From assembly GCA_947495295.1 (NCBI GenBank), contig CANLYJ010000011.1, positions 1 through 51,440 on the forward strand: a DNA stretch of 51,440 nt. The letters run 5' to 3'. The translations under genes were made by a program, and so were the position numbers. The stretch is from an uncultured Paracoccaceae bacterium. GTDB lineage: Bacteria; Pseudomonadota; Alphaproteobacteria; Rhodobacterales; Rhodobacteraceae. Below the pieces are notes generated by a model. The model saw nothing but the letters and a program-made list of their open reading frames with translations, had not been told where the DNA came from and made no database searches. Of this stretch, positions 26,968-36,172 are shown piece by piece. Within the stretch, counting starts at the first letter, position 1, and every line of letters begins with the position of its first letter.

Positions 26968-28773
26968 ATGGCAGCATACGAATACGAAACCCATACCTAT
27001 GACGCGATTGTTGTGGGGGCTGGCGGCGCTGGTCTGCGCGCAACGCTGGGTCTGGCAGAGCAGGGTTTACGCACCGCCTGCATTTCCAAGGTCTTTCCAA
27101 CCCGGTCGCACACTGTCGCCGCCCAAGGTGGCATTGCGGCCTCGCTTGGCAATATGGGCCCTGATAGCTGGCAGTGGCACATGTATGACACGGTCAAAGG
27201 CTCTGACTGGTTGGGTGATACGGATGCGATGGAGTATCTGGCGCGCGAAGCCCCCAAGGCGGTGTATGAGTTGGAACACTACGGCGTTCCGTTCAGCCGG
27301 ACCGAGGAGGGCAAGATTTATCAACGCCCCTTTGGCGGGCATACAACCGAATTTGGCGAAGGTCCTGCAGTGCAGCGTACCTGTGCTGCCGCTGACCGCA
27401 CTGGCCACGCCATTTTGCACACGCTTTATGGTCAGTCCCTGAAACAGCAGGCCGAGTTCTATATCGAATATTTTGCCCTGGATCTGATCATGTCTGATGA
27501 TGGCATCTGTCAGGGTGTGATCGCATGGAAGCTGGATGACGGCACCATGCATGTGTTCAACGCCAAGACAGTTGTTTTGGCCACAGGCGGCTATGGCCGC
27601 GCCTATTTCAGCGCGACATCAGCCCATACCTGCACCGGTGATGGCGGCGGCATGGTGGCCCGTCAGGGTCTGCCATTGCAGGATATGGAATTCGTGCAGT
27701 TCCACCCCACCGGCATCTATGGTGCGGGTTGCCTGATCACCGAAGGTGCGCGCGGCGAGGGCGGCTATCTGACCAATTCCGAAGGTGAGCGGTTCATGGA
27801 GCGCTATGCGCCGAACTACAAAGACCTTGCGCCCCGCGACTATGTCAGTCGCTGCATGACGATGGAAATCCGCGAAGGGCGTGGCGTTGGGGCGAATGGT
27901 GATCACATTCACCTTAACCTCAACCACCTGCCGAAAGAGGCGCTTGCCGAGCGTCTGCCCGGTATTTCAGAAAGCGCCCGCATCTTTGCCGGTGTCGATG
28001 TGACGAAAGAGGCGATCCCGGTATTGCCGACGGTCCATTACAACATGGGTGGTATCCCCACGAATTATCATGGTGAGGTGCTGCACCCGACCAAGAAAGA
28101 CCTCAACAAGGTTGTGCCGGGTCTGATGGCCGTAGGTGAGGCTGGTTGTGCATCTGTTCATGGGGCGAACCGATTGGGATCAAACAGCCTGATCGATCTT
28201 GTGGTCTTTGGCCGGGCCGCGGCCATTCGTGCAGGCGAAGTGGTCGACCGCGCCGCGCCAAATCCAACCTTGAACCAGGCGTCGATTGATCAATGCTTTG
28301 ACCGGTTTGACGGGCTGCGCAATGCCAAAGGCACCACCGGCACGGCAGAGCTGCGCCTGGAGATGCAAAAGGCGATGCAGGCCGATGCTGCCGTGTTCCG
28401 CACCGACAAGACATTGGGCGAGGGCGTCAAGAAGATGACCGAGATTGCGGGCAAGATGGATGATCTGTCTGTTACCGACCGCAGCCTTGTCTGGAACAGC
28501 GACCTGATGGAGACGCTGGAATTGGCTAACCTGATGCCTAATGCGTTGACGACCATTGTCAGTGCCGAGGCCCGCAAGGAAAGCCGTGGTGCGCATGCCC
28601 ATGAGGATTACGCCACTCGCGACGACGACAAATGGCGGGTCCACACGATTTCCCATGTCGACGGGGCCAAGGTGAAGCTGAGCTATCGTCCGGTGATTAC
28701 CGATCCTTTGACGAGTGAGGCGGATGGCGGCATCTCAGAAGCCAAGATCGCACCGAAGGAAAGGACATTCTGA
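26968..28773 (+). CDS. sdhA: Succinate dehydrogenase flavoprotein subunit
   Basis: This 601-residue FAD enzyme oxidises succinate to fumarate. It shows [19 protein letters not shown] (dinucleotide-binding, about 16-34), SHTVAAQGG with the histidine that binds FAD covalently (about 48), [28 protein letters not shown] and the catalytic-site HxxGxRLG-type segment [12 protein letters not shown] near 398-409. Length is normal. Its stop overlaps the next small lipoprotein gene by one base, and sdhB follows only after two such genes. Confidence 0.98.
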   Translation: MAAYEYETHTYDAIVVGAGGAGLRATLGLAEQGLRTACISKVFPTRSHTVAAQGGIAASLGNMGPDSWQWHMYDTVKGSDWLGDTDAMEYLAREAPKAVYELEHYGVPFSRTEEGKIYQRPFGGHTTEFGEGPAVQRTCAAADRTGHAILHTLYGQSLKQQAEFYIEYFALDLIMSDDGICQGVIAWKLDDGTMHVFNAKTVVLATGGYGRAYFSATSAHTCTGDGGGMVARQGLPLQDMEFVQFHPTGIYGAGCLITEGARGEGGYLTNSEGERFMERYAPNYKDLAPRDYVSRCMTMEIREGRGVGANGDHIHLNLNHLPKEALAERLPGISESARIFAGVDVTKEAIPVLPTVHYNMGGIPTNYHGEVLHPTKKDLNKVVPGLMAVGEAGCASVHGANRLGSNSLIDLVVFGRAAAIRAGEVVDRAAPNPTLNQASIDQCFDRFDGLRNAKGTTGTAELRLEMQKAMQADAAVFRTDKTLGEGVKKMTEIAGKMDDLSVTDRSLVWNSDLMETLELANLMPNALTTIVSAEARKESRGAHAHEDYATRDDDKWRVHTISHVDGAKVKLSYRPVITDPLTSEADGGISEAKIAPKERTF

Positions 28774-29114
28774 TGCGTGCATTGATGTTAGCGGCGGGTG
28801 TTCTGGCCCTGACCGCCTGTGCCGATGGCGGCGGAGATGCGGATCGTTTGGCGCGCGAGGCTGCGAAAGGTGTGGTCAACAACGTGCTGGCCGCCCGCTT
28901 TCCGGGTGCGGATGTGAGCAACGTCACAGATTGTGTGATCGACAATGCAGCCGGTGCAGAGGTGATCCAGATCGCGCAGGCCGCTGTGGTCGGCACGACG
29001 GCGCAGACAACGGAACTTGTGCTTGGTATCGCGCAGCGACCTGAGACGGTCCAGTGCATTGCCGAAAAGACGCTGACGGCAGGAAATCTGATCGGGGCGC
29101 TGGGCGCGCTGTGA
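28773..29114 (+). CDS. Small lipoprotein between sdhA and sdhB
   Basis: The 113-residue protein has a lipoprotein signal ([16 protein letters not shown], lipobox LTAC, Cys16). A mature part with two further cysteines follows (NVTDCVID and ETVQCIAE), possibly a disulfide. The ATG overlaps the sdhA stop by one base (TGATG), and its own stop overlaps the next gene the same way. I do not recognise a named family, but the strict coupling suggests co-regulation with respiration. A role in Sdh biogenesis is speculation. Confidence 0.8.
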   Translation: MRALMLAAGVLALTACADGGGDADRLAREAAKGVVNNVLAARFPGADVSNVTDCVIDNAAGAEVIQIAQAAVVGTTAQTTELVLGIAQRPETVQCIAEKTLTAGNLIGALGAL

Positions 29115-29401
29115 TGCGGGTTGCGCTTCTCTTGGCTGTGGTCGCGGTTGCAGGTGGCTGCACGCCGCCTACGCCAGAACAGGCGGCGGCGCGTTGCGAA
29201 GAACGGGCGCGTGCGGCGCAAGCCCCGGAAGTCGGTCTGACGATCGGTGCAAATAGCAAGAGCGGTGGCTTTGCCAGTGCAAGCATCGGGTTAAGCGCTG
29301 ATCTGCTGCGCGGTCGTGACCCGTTGGAAGTCTACGAAACATGTGTGATTGATTTGACAGGCGAGCCGCCGATTAGGCCAGCCCGCCTGCGTGCGATTTG
29401 A
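29114..29401 (+). CDS. Second small lipoprotein between sdhA and sdhB
   Basis: This 95-residue protein has a lipoprotein signal (MRVALLLAVVAVAGGC, lipobox AGGC at Cys16). It has a Cys/Arg-rich start to the mature part (RCEERARAAQ) and a further cysteine in YETCVIDLTG. The ATG at 29114 overlaps the preceding stop by one base. The longer open frame from 29054 only overlaps the preceding gene. Function unknown. It precedes sdhB by 40 bp, with GGAAGGA upstream of sdhB. Confidence 0.78.
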   Translation: MRVALLLAVVAVAGGCTPPTPEQAAARCEERARAAQAPEVGLTIGANSKSGGFASASIGLSADLLRGRDPLEVYETCVIDLTGEPPIRPARLRAI

Positions 29402-29441
29402 CGATTTGAGGCGAAGGCCTTGAGCGGAAGGAACTGACGAA

Positions 29442-30221
29442 ATGGTACAACTGACACTTCCCAAGAATTCCCGGATGACGGTGGGCAAGACCTGGCCAAA
29501 GCCCGAGGGCGCGACCAATCTGCGCAAGGTGCAGATTTATCGCTGGAACCCTGATGACGGCAAAAACCCGTCACTGGATACGTATTTCGTCGATATGGAC
29601 AGTTGCGGTCCGATGGTTCTGGACGCGCTGATCAAGATCAAGAACGAGATCGATCCGACCCTGACCTTCCGCCGGTCCTGCCGCGAAGGGATTTGCGGGT
29701 CTTGTGCGATGAATATCGACGGGATCAACACGCTGGCCTGCATCTATGGCATGGATGAGATCAAGAGCGACGTGAAAATCTATCCGCTGCCGCATATGCC
29801 TGTAATCAAAGACCTGATCCCTGATCTGACCCATTTTTATGCGCAGCATGCGTCAATCATGCCGTGGTTGGAAACCAAGACAAACCGTCCTGCAAAAGAA
29901 TGGAAGCAGTCCATTGAGGACCGTAAGAAGCTGGATGGCCTTTATGAATGCGTGATGTGTGCCTCCTGCTCCACGTCCTGCCCGTCATATTGGTGGAACG
30001 GTGATCGTTACCTTGGGCCAGCAGCCTTGCTGCATGCGTATCGCTGGATCATCGACAGCCGAGACGAGGCGACGGGCGAACGGTTGGATGAATTGGAAGA
30101 TCCGTTCAAGCTTTATCGGTGCCACACGATCATGAACTGCGCCAAGACCTGCCCCAAGGGTCTGAACCCCGCCAAGGCGATTGCACATATCAAGAAAATG
30201 ATGGTGGAACGGGTCGTTTAA
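29442..30221 (+). CDS. sdhB: Succinate dehydrogenase iron-sulfur subunit
   Basis: The 259-residue protein has the N-terminal plant-type ferredoxin domain with [15 protein letters not shown] (2Fe-2S, about 80-94) plus a later Cys. The C-terminal domain has [16 protein letters not shown] (4Fe-4S, about 170-185) and [17 protein letters not shown] (3Fe-4S, about 227-243). It carries electrons from SdhA to the membrane subunits. It is the last gene of the operon; REP-like hairpins follow directly. Confidence 0.98.
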   Translation: MVQLTLPKNSRMTVGKTWPKPEGATNLRKVQIYRWNPDDGKNPSLDTYFVDMDSCGPMVLDALIKIKNEIDPTLTFRRSCREGICGSCAMNIDGINTLACIYGMDEIKSDVKIYPLPHMPVIKDLIPDLTHFYAQHASIMPWLETKTNRPAKEWKQSIEDRKKLDGLYECVMCASCSTSCPSYWWNGDRYLGPAALLHAYRWIIDSRDEATGERLDELEDPFKLYRCHTIMNCAKTCPKGLNPAKAIAHIKKMMVERVV

Positions 30222-30230
30222 GCGCGACGC

Positions 30231-30302
30231 GTCCCGGACCTGATCCGGGACCTCTTGCTGGGCCTCGGTTGAGGTCCCGGATCAAGTCCGGGACGGGTTG
30301 TC
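30231..30302. repeat. Two REP-like inverted repeats after sdhB
   Basis: Palindromes GTCCCGGA-CCTGA-TCCGGGAC type (30231-30251) and GTCCCGGA-TCAAG-TCCGGGAC type (30274-30294) lie between sdhB and the convergent aldo/keto reductase gene. The second is followed by GGGTTGTC, exactly as in the copy at 15606-15634. They may stabilise or end the sdh transcript. There is no T-run, so a classical terminator is not evident. Confidence 0.8.
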
Positions 30303-30307
30303 CTAGC

Positions 30308-31294
30308 CTAGCAATACCGCTCTGGCGCTTGTGATTGCGCGGCACTGTATCTGTCGCCCCAGGCCCAGCCAACGGGCAGGATGGCCTCGATCTGGTCCTG
30401 GATGTCGCCGGTCACGTCGATGTCGTCAGCGGCAGCCCAATCCGCGATATGATCGGCGGTCCGACTTCCGGGGATCGGGATGATATGATCACCCTGCGCA
30501 AGGAGCCATGCAAGGGCCAGCGCTGGGGCCGGAATGCCCATATCCTTTGCCAGCGCATGGAATGTCGCGGCTTGTTCCTTGTTCTTGATCCAGTTTTTGG
30601 GATGAAACCGGGGCATTTCAGCTCTGAACGGCCCGAAACTGTCATCTTTAGTGTCAATGATGTCGCGCCCGAAGACCCCGCGCGCCAGTGGTGAAAACGC
30701 GACAAAGGCCACCCCCAACTGCGCACATTCCTGCAGCAGACCCAGTTCCGGTTGCCGGGTCCATAGGGAGTATTCGTTTTGCACGGCGCGGACGGGCGTT
30801 TCCGCATGCGCGCGGCGTAAGGTTGTTGGTGAGATTTCAGAGATGCCCCAACCGCCGATTTTCCCTTTCTCGATCAGGCGCCCCATCAGCCCGGCCACAT
30901 CCGCGATGGGAACCGATTGTTCCCGGCGATGGATATAGAACAGATCAACATGATCGACGCCCAGCCGCCCTAAAGAGCCATCCAGTTCAGCCTCAAGATA
31001 GGCCGGATCATTGTTGACCGGGCGCTGTGGGTCGCGTTGGATGCTCGCCTTTGTTGCGATGCTGGGACGGTGCCCGCGATCTGCCATCCATCGCCCAACA
31101 ACCTGTTCCGACATATGCGGACCATAGACATTGGCTGTGTCGAAATGGGTGATCCCCAATTCCCACGCCTTGTCCATTGCCGCGAAACTGGTGGCGTCAT
31201 CGGTCGTGCCAGAGGCGGTGCCGCCAAATGACATGCACCCCAGTCCAATTGCGCCGACCTGCGGCCCACCGGTCCCCAAGCTACGCTGCTTCAT
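30308..31294 (-). CDS. Aldo/keto reductase
   Basis: The 328-residue TIM-barrel protein has the family pattern. GLGCMSFGG is near 17-25, the catalytic Asp/Tyr are in [12 protein letters not shown] near 53-64, Lys is in IATKASIQ near 80, and the catalytic His is in [10 protein letters not shown] near 118. The NADPH-binding [10 protein letters not shown] is near the C-terminus. It probably reduces aldehydes; the substrate is unknown. It starts at 31294, overlapping the deoD stop by 4 bp. Confidence 0.93.
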   Translation of the reverse strand: MKQRSLGTGGPQVGAIGLGCMSFGGTASGTTDDATSFAAMDKAWELGITHFDTANVYGPHMSEQVVGRWMADRGHRPSIATKASIQRDPQRPVNNDPAYLEAELDGSLGRLGVDHVDLFYIHRREQSVPIADVAGLMGRLIEKGKIGGWGISEISPTTLRRAHAETPVRAVQNEYSLWTRQPELGLLQECAQLGVAFVAFSPLARGVFGRDIIDTKDDSFGPFRAEMPRFHPKNWIKNKEQAATFHALAKDMGIPAPALALAWLLAQGDHIIPIPGSRTADHIADWAAADDIDVTGDIQDQIEAILPVGWAWGDRYSAAQSQAPERYC

Positions 31295-31995
31295 GAAAAC
31301 GCGGCTGTCAGTGCAATTTCGACCATGTCCCCAAATGACTTTTCGCGATCTTCGGCTGGCAGGGCCTCATGCGTGATCAGGTGATCGCTGACGGTCAGGA
31401 CGGCCAGCGCCCGCCGCCCGTGCCGGGCCGCGAGGTTATAAAGCTCTGCGGCTTCCATCTCGACCCCGAGGATGCCGTGCCGCATCATCTGTTCGTTCAG
31501 ATCGGGGCGTTCATCGTAAAACACATCCGACGAGTAAATGCCGCCGACATGAACCGGAACTTGTTTATCTGTTGCCGCTTGATGTGCCGCGGCAAGTAGC
31601 CCGTAATCGGCGCAGGGCGCAAAATTCAGTTCCTTGAAAATCCCGCGCGACGGGGTGGACAAGGTCGACGCGGTCATTGCCAGCACGACATCCCTGATGC
31701 CGACTTTTTCCTGCATGCCACCGCAGGACCCGATGCGGATCAGCGTCTGCACATCATATTCAGAAATCAGCTCATTGGCGTAGATCGACAAAGACGGCAT
31801 GCCCATGCCTGACCCCTGAATGGTGACCGGGTGGCCCTGCCAGGTCCCGGTGAAACCCAGCATGCCACGCACTTCGTTGATGCATTTTGGATTGTCGAGA
31901 AATGTCTCAGCCGCCCATTTCGCGCGATACGGATCACCGGGCATCAGAACGGTTGGGGCGATGTCGCCCTTTTCAGCGCCGATATGAATTTTCAT
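31291..31995 (-). CDS. deoD: Purine-nucleoside phosphorylase, DeoD (hexameric) type
   Basis: The 234-residue protein starts [24 protein letters not shown] and has the usual [14 protein letters not shown] near 60-73, IRIGSCGGM near 86-94 and [16 protein letters not shown] near 178-193. It phosphorolyses purine nucleosides. A second PNP of the unrelated-size PunA class lies at 43438-44244. The gene is coupled to the aldo/keto reductase by a 4-bp overlap. GGACC is seen just before the start region. Confidence 0.95.
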   Translation of the reverse strand: MKIHIGAEKGDIAPTVLMPGDPYRAKWAAETFLDNPKCINEVRGMLGFTGTWQGHPVTIQGSGMGMPSLSIYANELISEYDVQTLIRIGSCGGMQEKVGIRDVVLAMTASTLSTPSRGIFKELNFAPCADYGLLAAAHQAATDKQVPVHVGGIYSSDVFYDERPDLNEQMMRHGILGVEMEAAELYNLAARHGRRALAVLTVSDHLITHEALPAEDREKSFGDMVEIALTAAFS

Positions 31996-32101
31996 ATGAG
32001 GGTCCTTTCGATTGTCGCGCTATTCTAAGCGGGCAATATCGAAAGGTGGAGGGCGAAATTCATGCGGCGCTCCGTCAAGGCAACGGAGTGCTGCCTTTCA
32101 T

Positions 32102-32443
32102 TCAGATTTCCATCGCGTCCGGTGATGTACCTGCCGCAATCGCATCCTTGAACCACTGAGGCTGACGGCCTTTGCCAGTCCAGGTCTGGTCTGCGTCACC
32201 GGGGTTACGGTATTTAGGAGCAGCCGCTTTTTTGGGTCCGGTTTTGGATTTGCGCCGCTTTTTAGGGGCAGGGGCATCGCCCGTTATTTCGGCCAATGAG
32301 AAGCCATGTGCCGCGGCGGCCTTTTGGGCGGCGGCAAGTGCCGCTTTCTTTTCTTTCTCGCTGACTTTCGTCAGTGCCTTTTCCACATCAGCCTTCAGCT
32401 TTTCCAGCTCTTTGCGTGTCATGGATTTCAGATCAGGTTTCAT
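32102..32443 (-). CDS. H-NS family nucleoid protein (HvrA-like)
   Basis: The 113-residue basic protein has an N-terminal coiled-coil-like oligomerisation segment (MTRKELEKLKADVEKALTK, up to about 45). A Lys/Pro-rich linker follows (about 57-75), and then the C-terminal DNA-binding motif with YRNPGDADQTWTGKGRQPQWF (about 78-98), the counterpart of the H-NS TWTGxGRxP core. In Rhodobacter, HvrA acts on photosynthesis and nitrogen genes. Here it stands alone between deoD and ecm. It may silence AT-rich acquired DNA, by inference. Confidence 0.92.
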   Translation of the reverse strand: MKPDLKSMTRKELEKLKADVEKALTKVSEKEKKAALAAAQKAAAAHGFSLAEITGDAPAPKKRRKSKTGPKKAAAPKYRNPGDADQTWTGKGRQPQWFKDAIAAGTSPDAMEI

Positions 32444-32549
32444 TATGGTCTCCAGTCAAAGTTGTCGTTCATCTAGCAGCCAAACAAAGGCCGCGCAGCC
32501 CAAAAACACTGGAATGCTATACTTTAGTGCAACAACAGGGGTTTTTTGC

Positions 32550-34517
32550 CTATTCGGCTGCAACCGAACGGGGATCAACGATCGCCACAATATCTAGCAT
32601 GATCTTGTTCAATTCAAAGTCTTTCGGTGTGTAGACTTTCGCCACGCCCATCGCGCGCAATTCTGCAGCGTCTTCTTCGGGTATAATGCCGCCTGCAATG
32701 ACCGGAATATGACCGACGCCCGCCGCGTTCAGTTTTTCGATCACGTCACGGACCAGCGGGATATGTGAACCCGATAAAATTGAAAGTCCGATGACATGCG
32801 CATCGTCATTCTTGGCTGCGTTGACAATTTCATCGGGGGTCAGCCGGATACCTTCATAGGAGATATCCATGCCGCAATCGCGTGCCCGTGTTGCAATTTG
32901 TTCGGCCCCATTTGAATGGCCATCAAGGCCGGGTTTGCCCACCAGAAACTTCAATCTGCGGCCCAAGGCCCGGCTGACCAGATCAACCTGATCGCGCAAT
33001 TCATCAAGCCCCTCGGTTTGGTTTGACGGGTTGCTGCTGACCCCGGTCGGCGCGCGGTATTGCCCAAAGACAGATCGGATCACGTCGGCCCATTCGCCGG
33101 TCGTCACACCAGCCCGGGCGCAAGCGATTGAGGGCGGCATGATATTACTGCCATCTTGTGCAGCCTCGCGCAGAGCGGTCAGTGCAGACAGAACCGCCTC
33201 TGCATCCCGGTCATCTTTCCACGCGCGCAGACGTCGCAATTGATCGGCTTCAGCCTTTGGGTCGGATACCATGATGGCGTCATCGCCTGCCGTCAGTGGC
33301 GATGGTTCACCCATCTGCCATTTATTCACGCCGACAACTGTCGTGTTGCCGTTTTCAATTCCGGTGATGCGGGCGGCATTACTTTCGACAAGCCGGGATT
33401 TCATGTAGGCGATTGCGCCGACCGCGCCGCCCATACCATCAATCTGGCTCAACTCCGCCCGTGCCCCGGCTTTCAATTCATTGACCTTGCGATCAATGGC
33501 GGGGTTTTCATCAAAGAGATCGTCAAATTCCAAAAGATCGGTTTCATAGGCCAGAATCTGTTGCATGCGCAGGGACCATTGCTGATCCCATGGGCGGGGC
33601 AGGCCAAGCGCCTCGTTCCATGCGGGCAATTGCACAGCACGCGCGCGCGCCTTTTTCGAAAGTGTGACCGCCAGCGTTTCCAGCAGTATGCGATAGACGT
33701 TATTTTCCGGCTGCTGTTCGGTCAGCCCTAGCGAGTTGACCTGCACGCCATAGCGGAAGCGACGGTATTTCGGGTCTTCGACCCCGTAGCGGGTTTCGCA
33801 GATTTCATCCCATAATTCGACAAAGGCACGCATCTTGCAAAGTTCAGTGACAAAACGGATGCCTGCATTCACAAAAAACGAAATGCGTCCCACCATCGCC
33901 GGGAAATGTTCTGCCGGTACTTTGTCTTTCAGATCGTCCAAAACGGCAGTTGCGGTAGCCAACGCAAAGGCCAACTCTTCTTCCGGTGTCGCCCCGGCCT
34001 CTTGCAGATGATAGGAACACACATTCATTGGGTTCCATTTCGGCAGATGGGCGCGGGTATAGGCGGCAACATCGGTGATCATGCGCAAGGACGGCTCGGG
34101 CGGGCAGATATAGGTGCCGCGCGACAGATACTCCTTGATGATATCGTTTTGCACAGTGCCTTGCAGTGTGCTGATATCGGCACCCTGTTCTTCGGCTACG
34201 GCGATGTATAGCGACAAGAGCCAGGGTGCGGTGGCGTTGATTGTCATGGAGGTGTTCATCTGATCCAGCGGGATATCATTGAACAGTGTCCGCATGTCCC
34301 CAAGATGGCTGATGGGCACGCCAACCTTGCCAACCTCGCCTTTGGCCAGCACATGGTCGCTATCGTAACCCGTTTGCGTCGGCAGATCGAACGCCACGGA
34401 AAGCCCCGTCTGCCCTTTGGCCAGATTTCCGCGGTAGAGCGCATTTGACGCCGCAGCTGTGGAATGCCCTGCATAGGTCCGAAACAGCCAGGGACGATCT
34501 TTCTGCGGGTGCGACAT
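32550..34517 (-). CDS. ecm: Ethylmalonyl-CoA mutase (MeaA-type, B12-dependent)
   Basis: The 655-residue enzyme joins a methylmalonyl-CoA-mutase-like barrel (RPWLFRTYAGHSTAAASNALYR at the start) and a C-terminal cobalamin domain. The latter has GKPGLDGHSNGAEQIA (DxHxxG) near 530 and the VIGLSILSGSH and VIAGGIIP segments. The short single-chain length and the neighbouring ccr identify it as ethylmalonyl-CoA mutase rather than methylmalonyl-CoA mutase. The reaction is ethylmalonyl-CoA to methylsuccinyl-CoA. It diverges from the acyltransferase gene. I saw no cobalamin riboswitch upstream. Confidence 0.95.
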   Translation of the reverse strand: MSHPQKDRPWLFRTYAGHSTAAASNALYRGNLAKGQTGLSVAFDLPTQTGYDSDHVLAKGEVGKVGVPISHLGDMRTLFNDIPLDQMNTSMTINATAPWLLSLYIAVAEEQGADISTLQGTVQNDIIKEYLSRGTYICPPEPSLRMITDVAAYTRAHLPKWNPMNVCSYHLQEAGATPEEELAFALATATAVLDDLKDKVPAEHFPAMVGRISFFVNAGIRFVTELCKMRAFVELWDEICETRYGVEDPKYRRFRYGVQVNSLGLTEQQPENNVYRILLETLAVTLSKKARARAVQLPAWNEALGLPRPWDQQWSLRMQQILAYETDLLEFDDLFDENPAIDRKVNELKAGARAELSQIDGMGGAVGAIAYMKSRLVESNAARITGIENGNTTVVGVNKWQMGEPSPLTAGDDAIMVSDPKAEADQLRRLRAWKDDRDAEAVLSALTALREAAQDGSNIMPPSIACARAGVTTGEWADVIRSVFGQYRAPTGVSSNPSNQTEGLDELRDQVDLVSRALGRRLKFLVGKPGLDGHSNGAEQIATRARDCGMDISYEGIRLTPDEIVNAAKNDDAHVIGLSILSGSHIPLVRDVIEKLNAAGVGHIPVIAGGIIPEEDAAELRAMGVAKVYTPKDFELNKIMLDIVAIVDPRSVAAE

Positions 34518-34654
34518 GGCGGGCTCTCCTGAATCAATCTGCGTAATTTAATTTCGCACTCATACAACTATCGGACATTTTATGGCGCTGTCAATTCGCT
34601 GCGTTGCGGCATGATGGGATTTACCAATGGTTCATACCCTGTCACGGTCCACTT

Positions 34655-36052
34655 ATGACGCAGACTGTTTCCATGCCCCTTTGGGCGTTCTTGTTGATTG
34701 TTTTGTTTGCGGGCGTCACTTTCGCCTCTCACTTTCTGTTTCCGTCCGTGCGCTGGTTCTTTCGCAAACGGGCAGAGCGGGCGATTGCCCGGTTGAATGA
34801 ACGGCTACAGCGCCCGATTGAGCCGTTCAAACTGTCGCGCCGTTATGACATGATCCAGCGCCTGATTTACGACCCGGAGGTCACGCAGGCCATCGTGGAT
34901 CATGCCAAGGCAGAAAAGATCCCCGAGAACGTCGCCTTTGAACAGGCGCGCCGCTACGCCCGCGAAATTGTGCCGTCATTTTCGGCGACCGCCTATTTCA
35001 GCTTTGGTATCAGGCTGGCCCGGTGGCTGTCGAAATCGCTGTACCGGATCAAACTGGGCACGTTTGATCGCAAACGCCTGTCCGAGATTGATCCAGATGC
35101 TACAGTGATCTTTGTAATGAACCACCGCAGCAACATGGATTATGTGTTGGTGACCTATCTGGCCGCCAATGCCGGTGCGCTGTCTTATGCGGTGGGGGAA
35201 TGGGCGCGGGTCTGGCCGCTTTCCGCTGTGATCCGGGCTATGGGGGCATATTTTATCCGGCGCAGGTCGCGCGGGGCCTTATATCGCAAGGTTTTGGCAC
35301 GTTACGTGCAAATGGCAACGCGGGGCGGGGTCAGTCAGGCGATGTTCCCGGAAGGCGGGTTGAGCCTGACCGGCCGCACGGCCCAGCCCAAGCTTGGCTT
35401 GCTTAGTTATATCGTGGAGGATTTCGACCCTGAAGCGCGTGAAGTGATCTTTGTGCCGGTTGCGCTAAATTATGACCGGGTGCTCGAAGACAGTTTTTTG
35501 ATTGCGGCAGATAAATCCGGTAAGCGGCGGTTTCGTCCGCCGCTTTGGACAGTGTTGCGGGGCGTTGGTGGGCACCTGCTGGCACGGGTGACGCGTCGTT
35601 TCAAAGGGTTTGGTACAGCCTCTGTCAGCTTTGGTGAACCGCTGGAACTGTCGACATTTGTTGAGCGGGAAGGTGATGATTTGACCGAGGCCGTCGCAGA
35701 AGAGTTGATGCAACGGATCAAGCTGGTGATCCCAGTTTTGGGTGTTCCCCTGGTTGCGCGTCACATTCTTGCGACAGAAAGCATCACAAGGGCTGATCTT
35801 GTCGCAGCAATCGCGCAATCCATAACAACACTGACTGAGATAGGCTTGCCCCGCCCGCACCGTCCTGCTGCCGAAGTTGTTGCTGATGCGTTGATGCGTC
35901 TGGGCAACCGGGACCTGATTTCCGAATCCGGTGATCAGATCAGTGTCACGGCAAATGGGCGTGACGTTTTGGCGTATTACGCAAGTTCGATCGCGCATCA
36001 TTTTGATGCAACTGCAGAAGAAACTGGCGAAAATGCTGCGGTTGCAGAGTAA
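34655..36052 (+). CDS. 1-acylglycerol/glycerol-3-phosphate acyltransferase (PlsB-like)
   Basis: The 465-residue protein has one N-terminal membrane helix (MPLWAFLLIVLFAGVTFASHFLF, about 7-29). The acyltransferase block follows, with NHRSNMDYVL (HX4D, His157/Asp162) and FPEGGLSLTGR near 231. Length and spacing resemble PlsB-type enzymes more than small PlsC. It probably acylates a glycerophosphate at the membrane. I chose the ATG at 34655; an in-frame TTG at 34604 is upstream. It lies between ecm (divergent) and ccr (same strand, 120 bp on). Confidence 0.85.
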   Translation: MTQTVSMPLWAFLLIVLFAGVTFASHFLFPSVRWFFRKRAERAIARLNERLQRPIEPFKLSRRYDMIQRLIYDPEVTQAIVDHAKAEKIPENVAFEQARRYAREIVPSFSATAYFSFGIRLARWLSKSLYRIKLGTFDRKRLSEIDPDATVIFVMNHRSNMDYVLVTYLAANAGALSYAVGEWARVWPLSAVIRAMGAYFIRRRSRGALYRKVLARYVQMATRGGVSQAMFPEGGLSLTGRTAQPKLGLLSYIVEDFDPEAREVIFVPVALNYDRVLEDSFLIAADKSGKRRFRPPLWTVLRGVGGHLLARVTRRFKGFGTASVSFGEPLELSTFVEREGDDLTEAVAEELMQRIKLVIPVLGVPLVARHILATESITRADLVAAIAQSITTLTEIGLPRPHRPAAEVVADALMRLGNRDLISESGDQISVTANGRDVLAYYASSIAHHFDATAEETGENAAVAE

Positions 36053-36065
36053 TTAAATTACAAAA

Positions 36066-36075
36066 TATGATCACA
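36066..36075. promoter_or_regulatory. TATGATCACA, single near-copy of the suc/sdh palindrome before ccr
   Basis: This 10-mer differs by one base from TGTGATCACA and lies about 100 bp upstream of ccr, the same distance as at sucC. No second copy sits 21 bp away. Near-copies also occur inside coding regions (GGTGATCACA at 20737 and 27898), so this site alone is weak evidence. Confidence 0.4.
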
Positions 36076-36172
36076 AAAGGTTGCATCATTACCTTTCGAT
36101 CTAGTATCCATCCAGAAAGCACGCGATTCTGCGGTGCGGCAAAATGTTGGAACTCGAGTGATGGAGACTGAG

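Noticed and set aside
34518..34654. Cobalamin riboswitch before ecm
   Set aside because: No B12-box-like sequence or long structured leader is visible in the 137-bp divergent gap.
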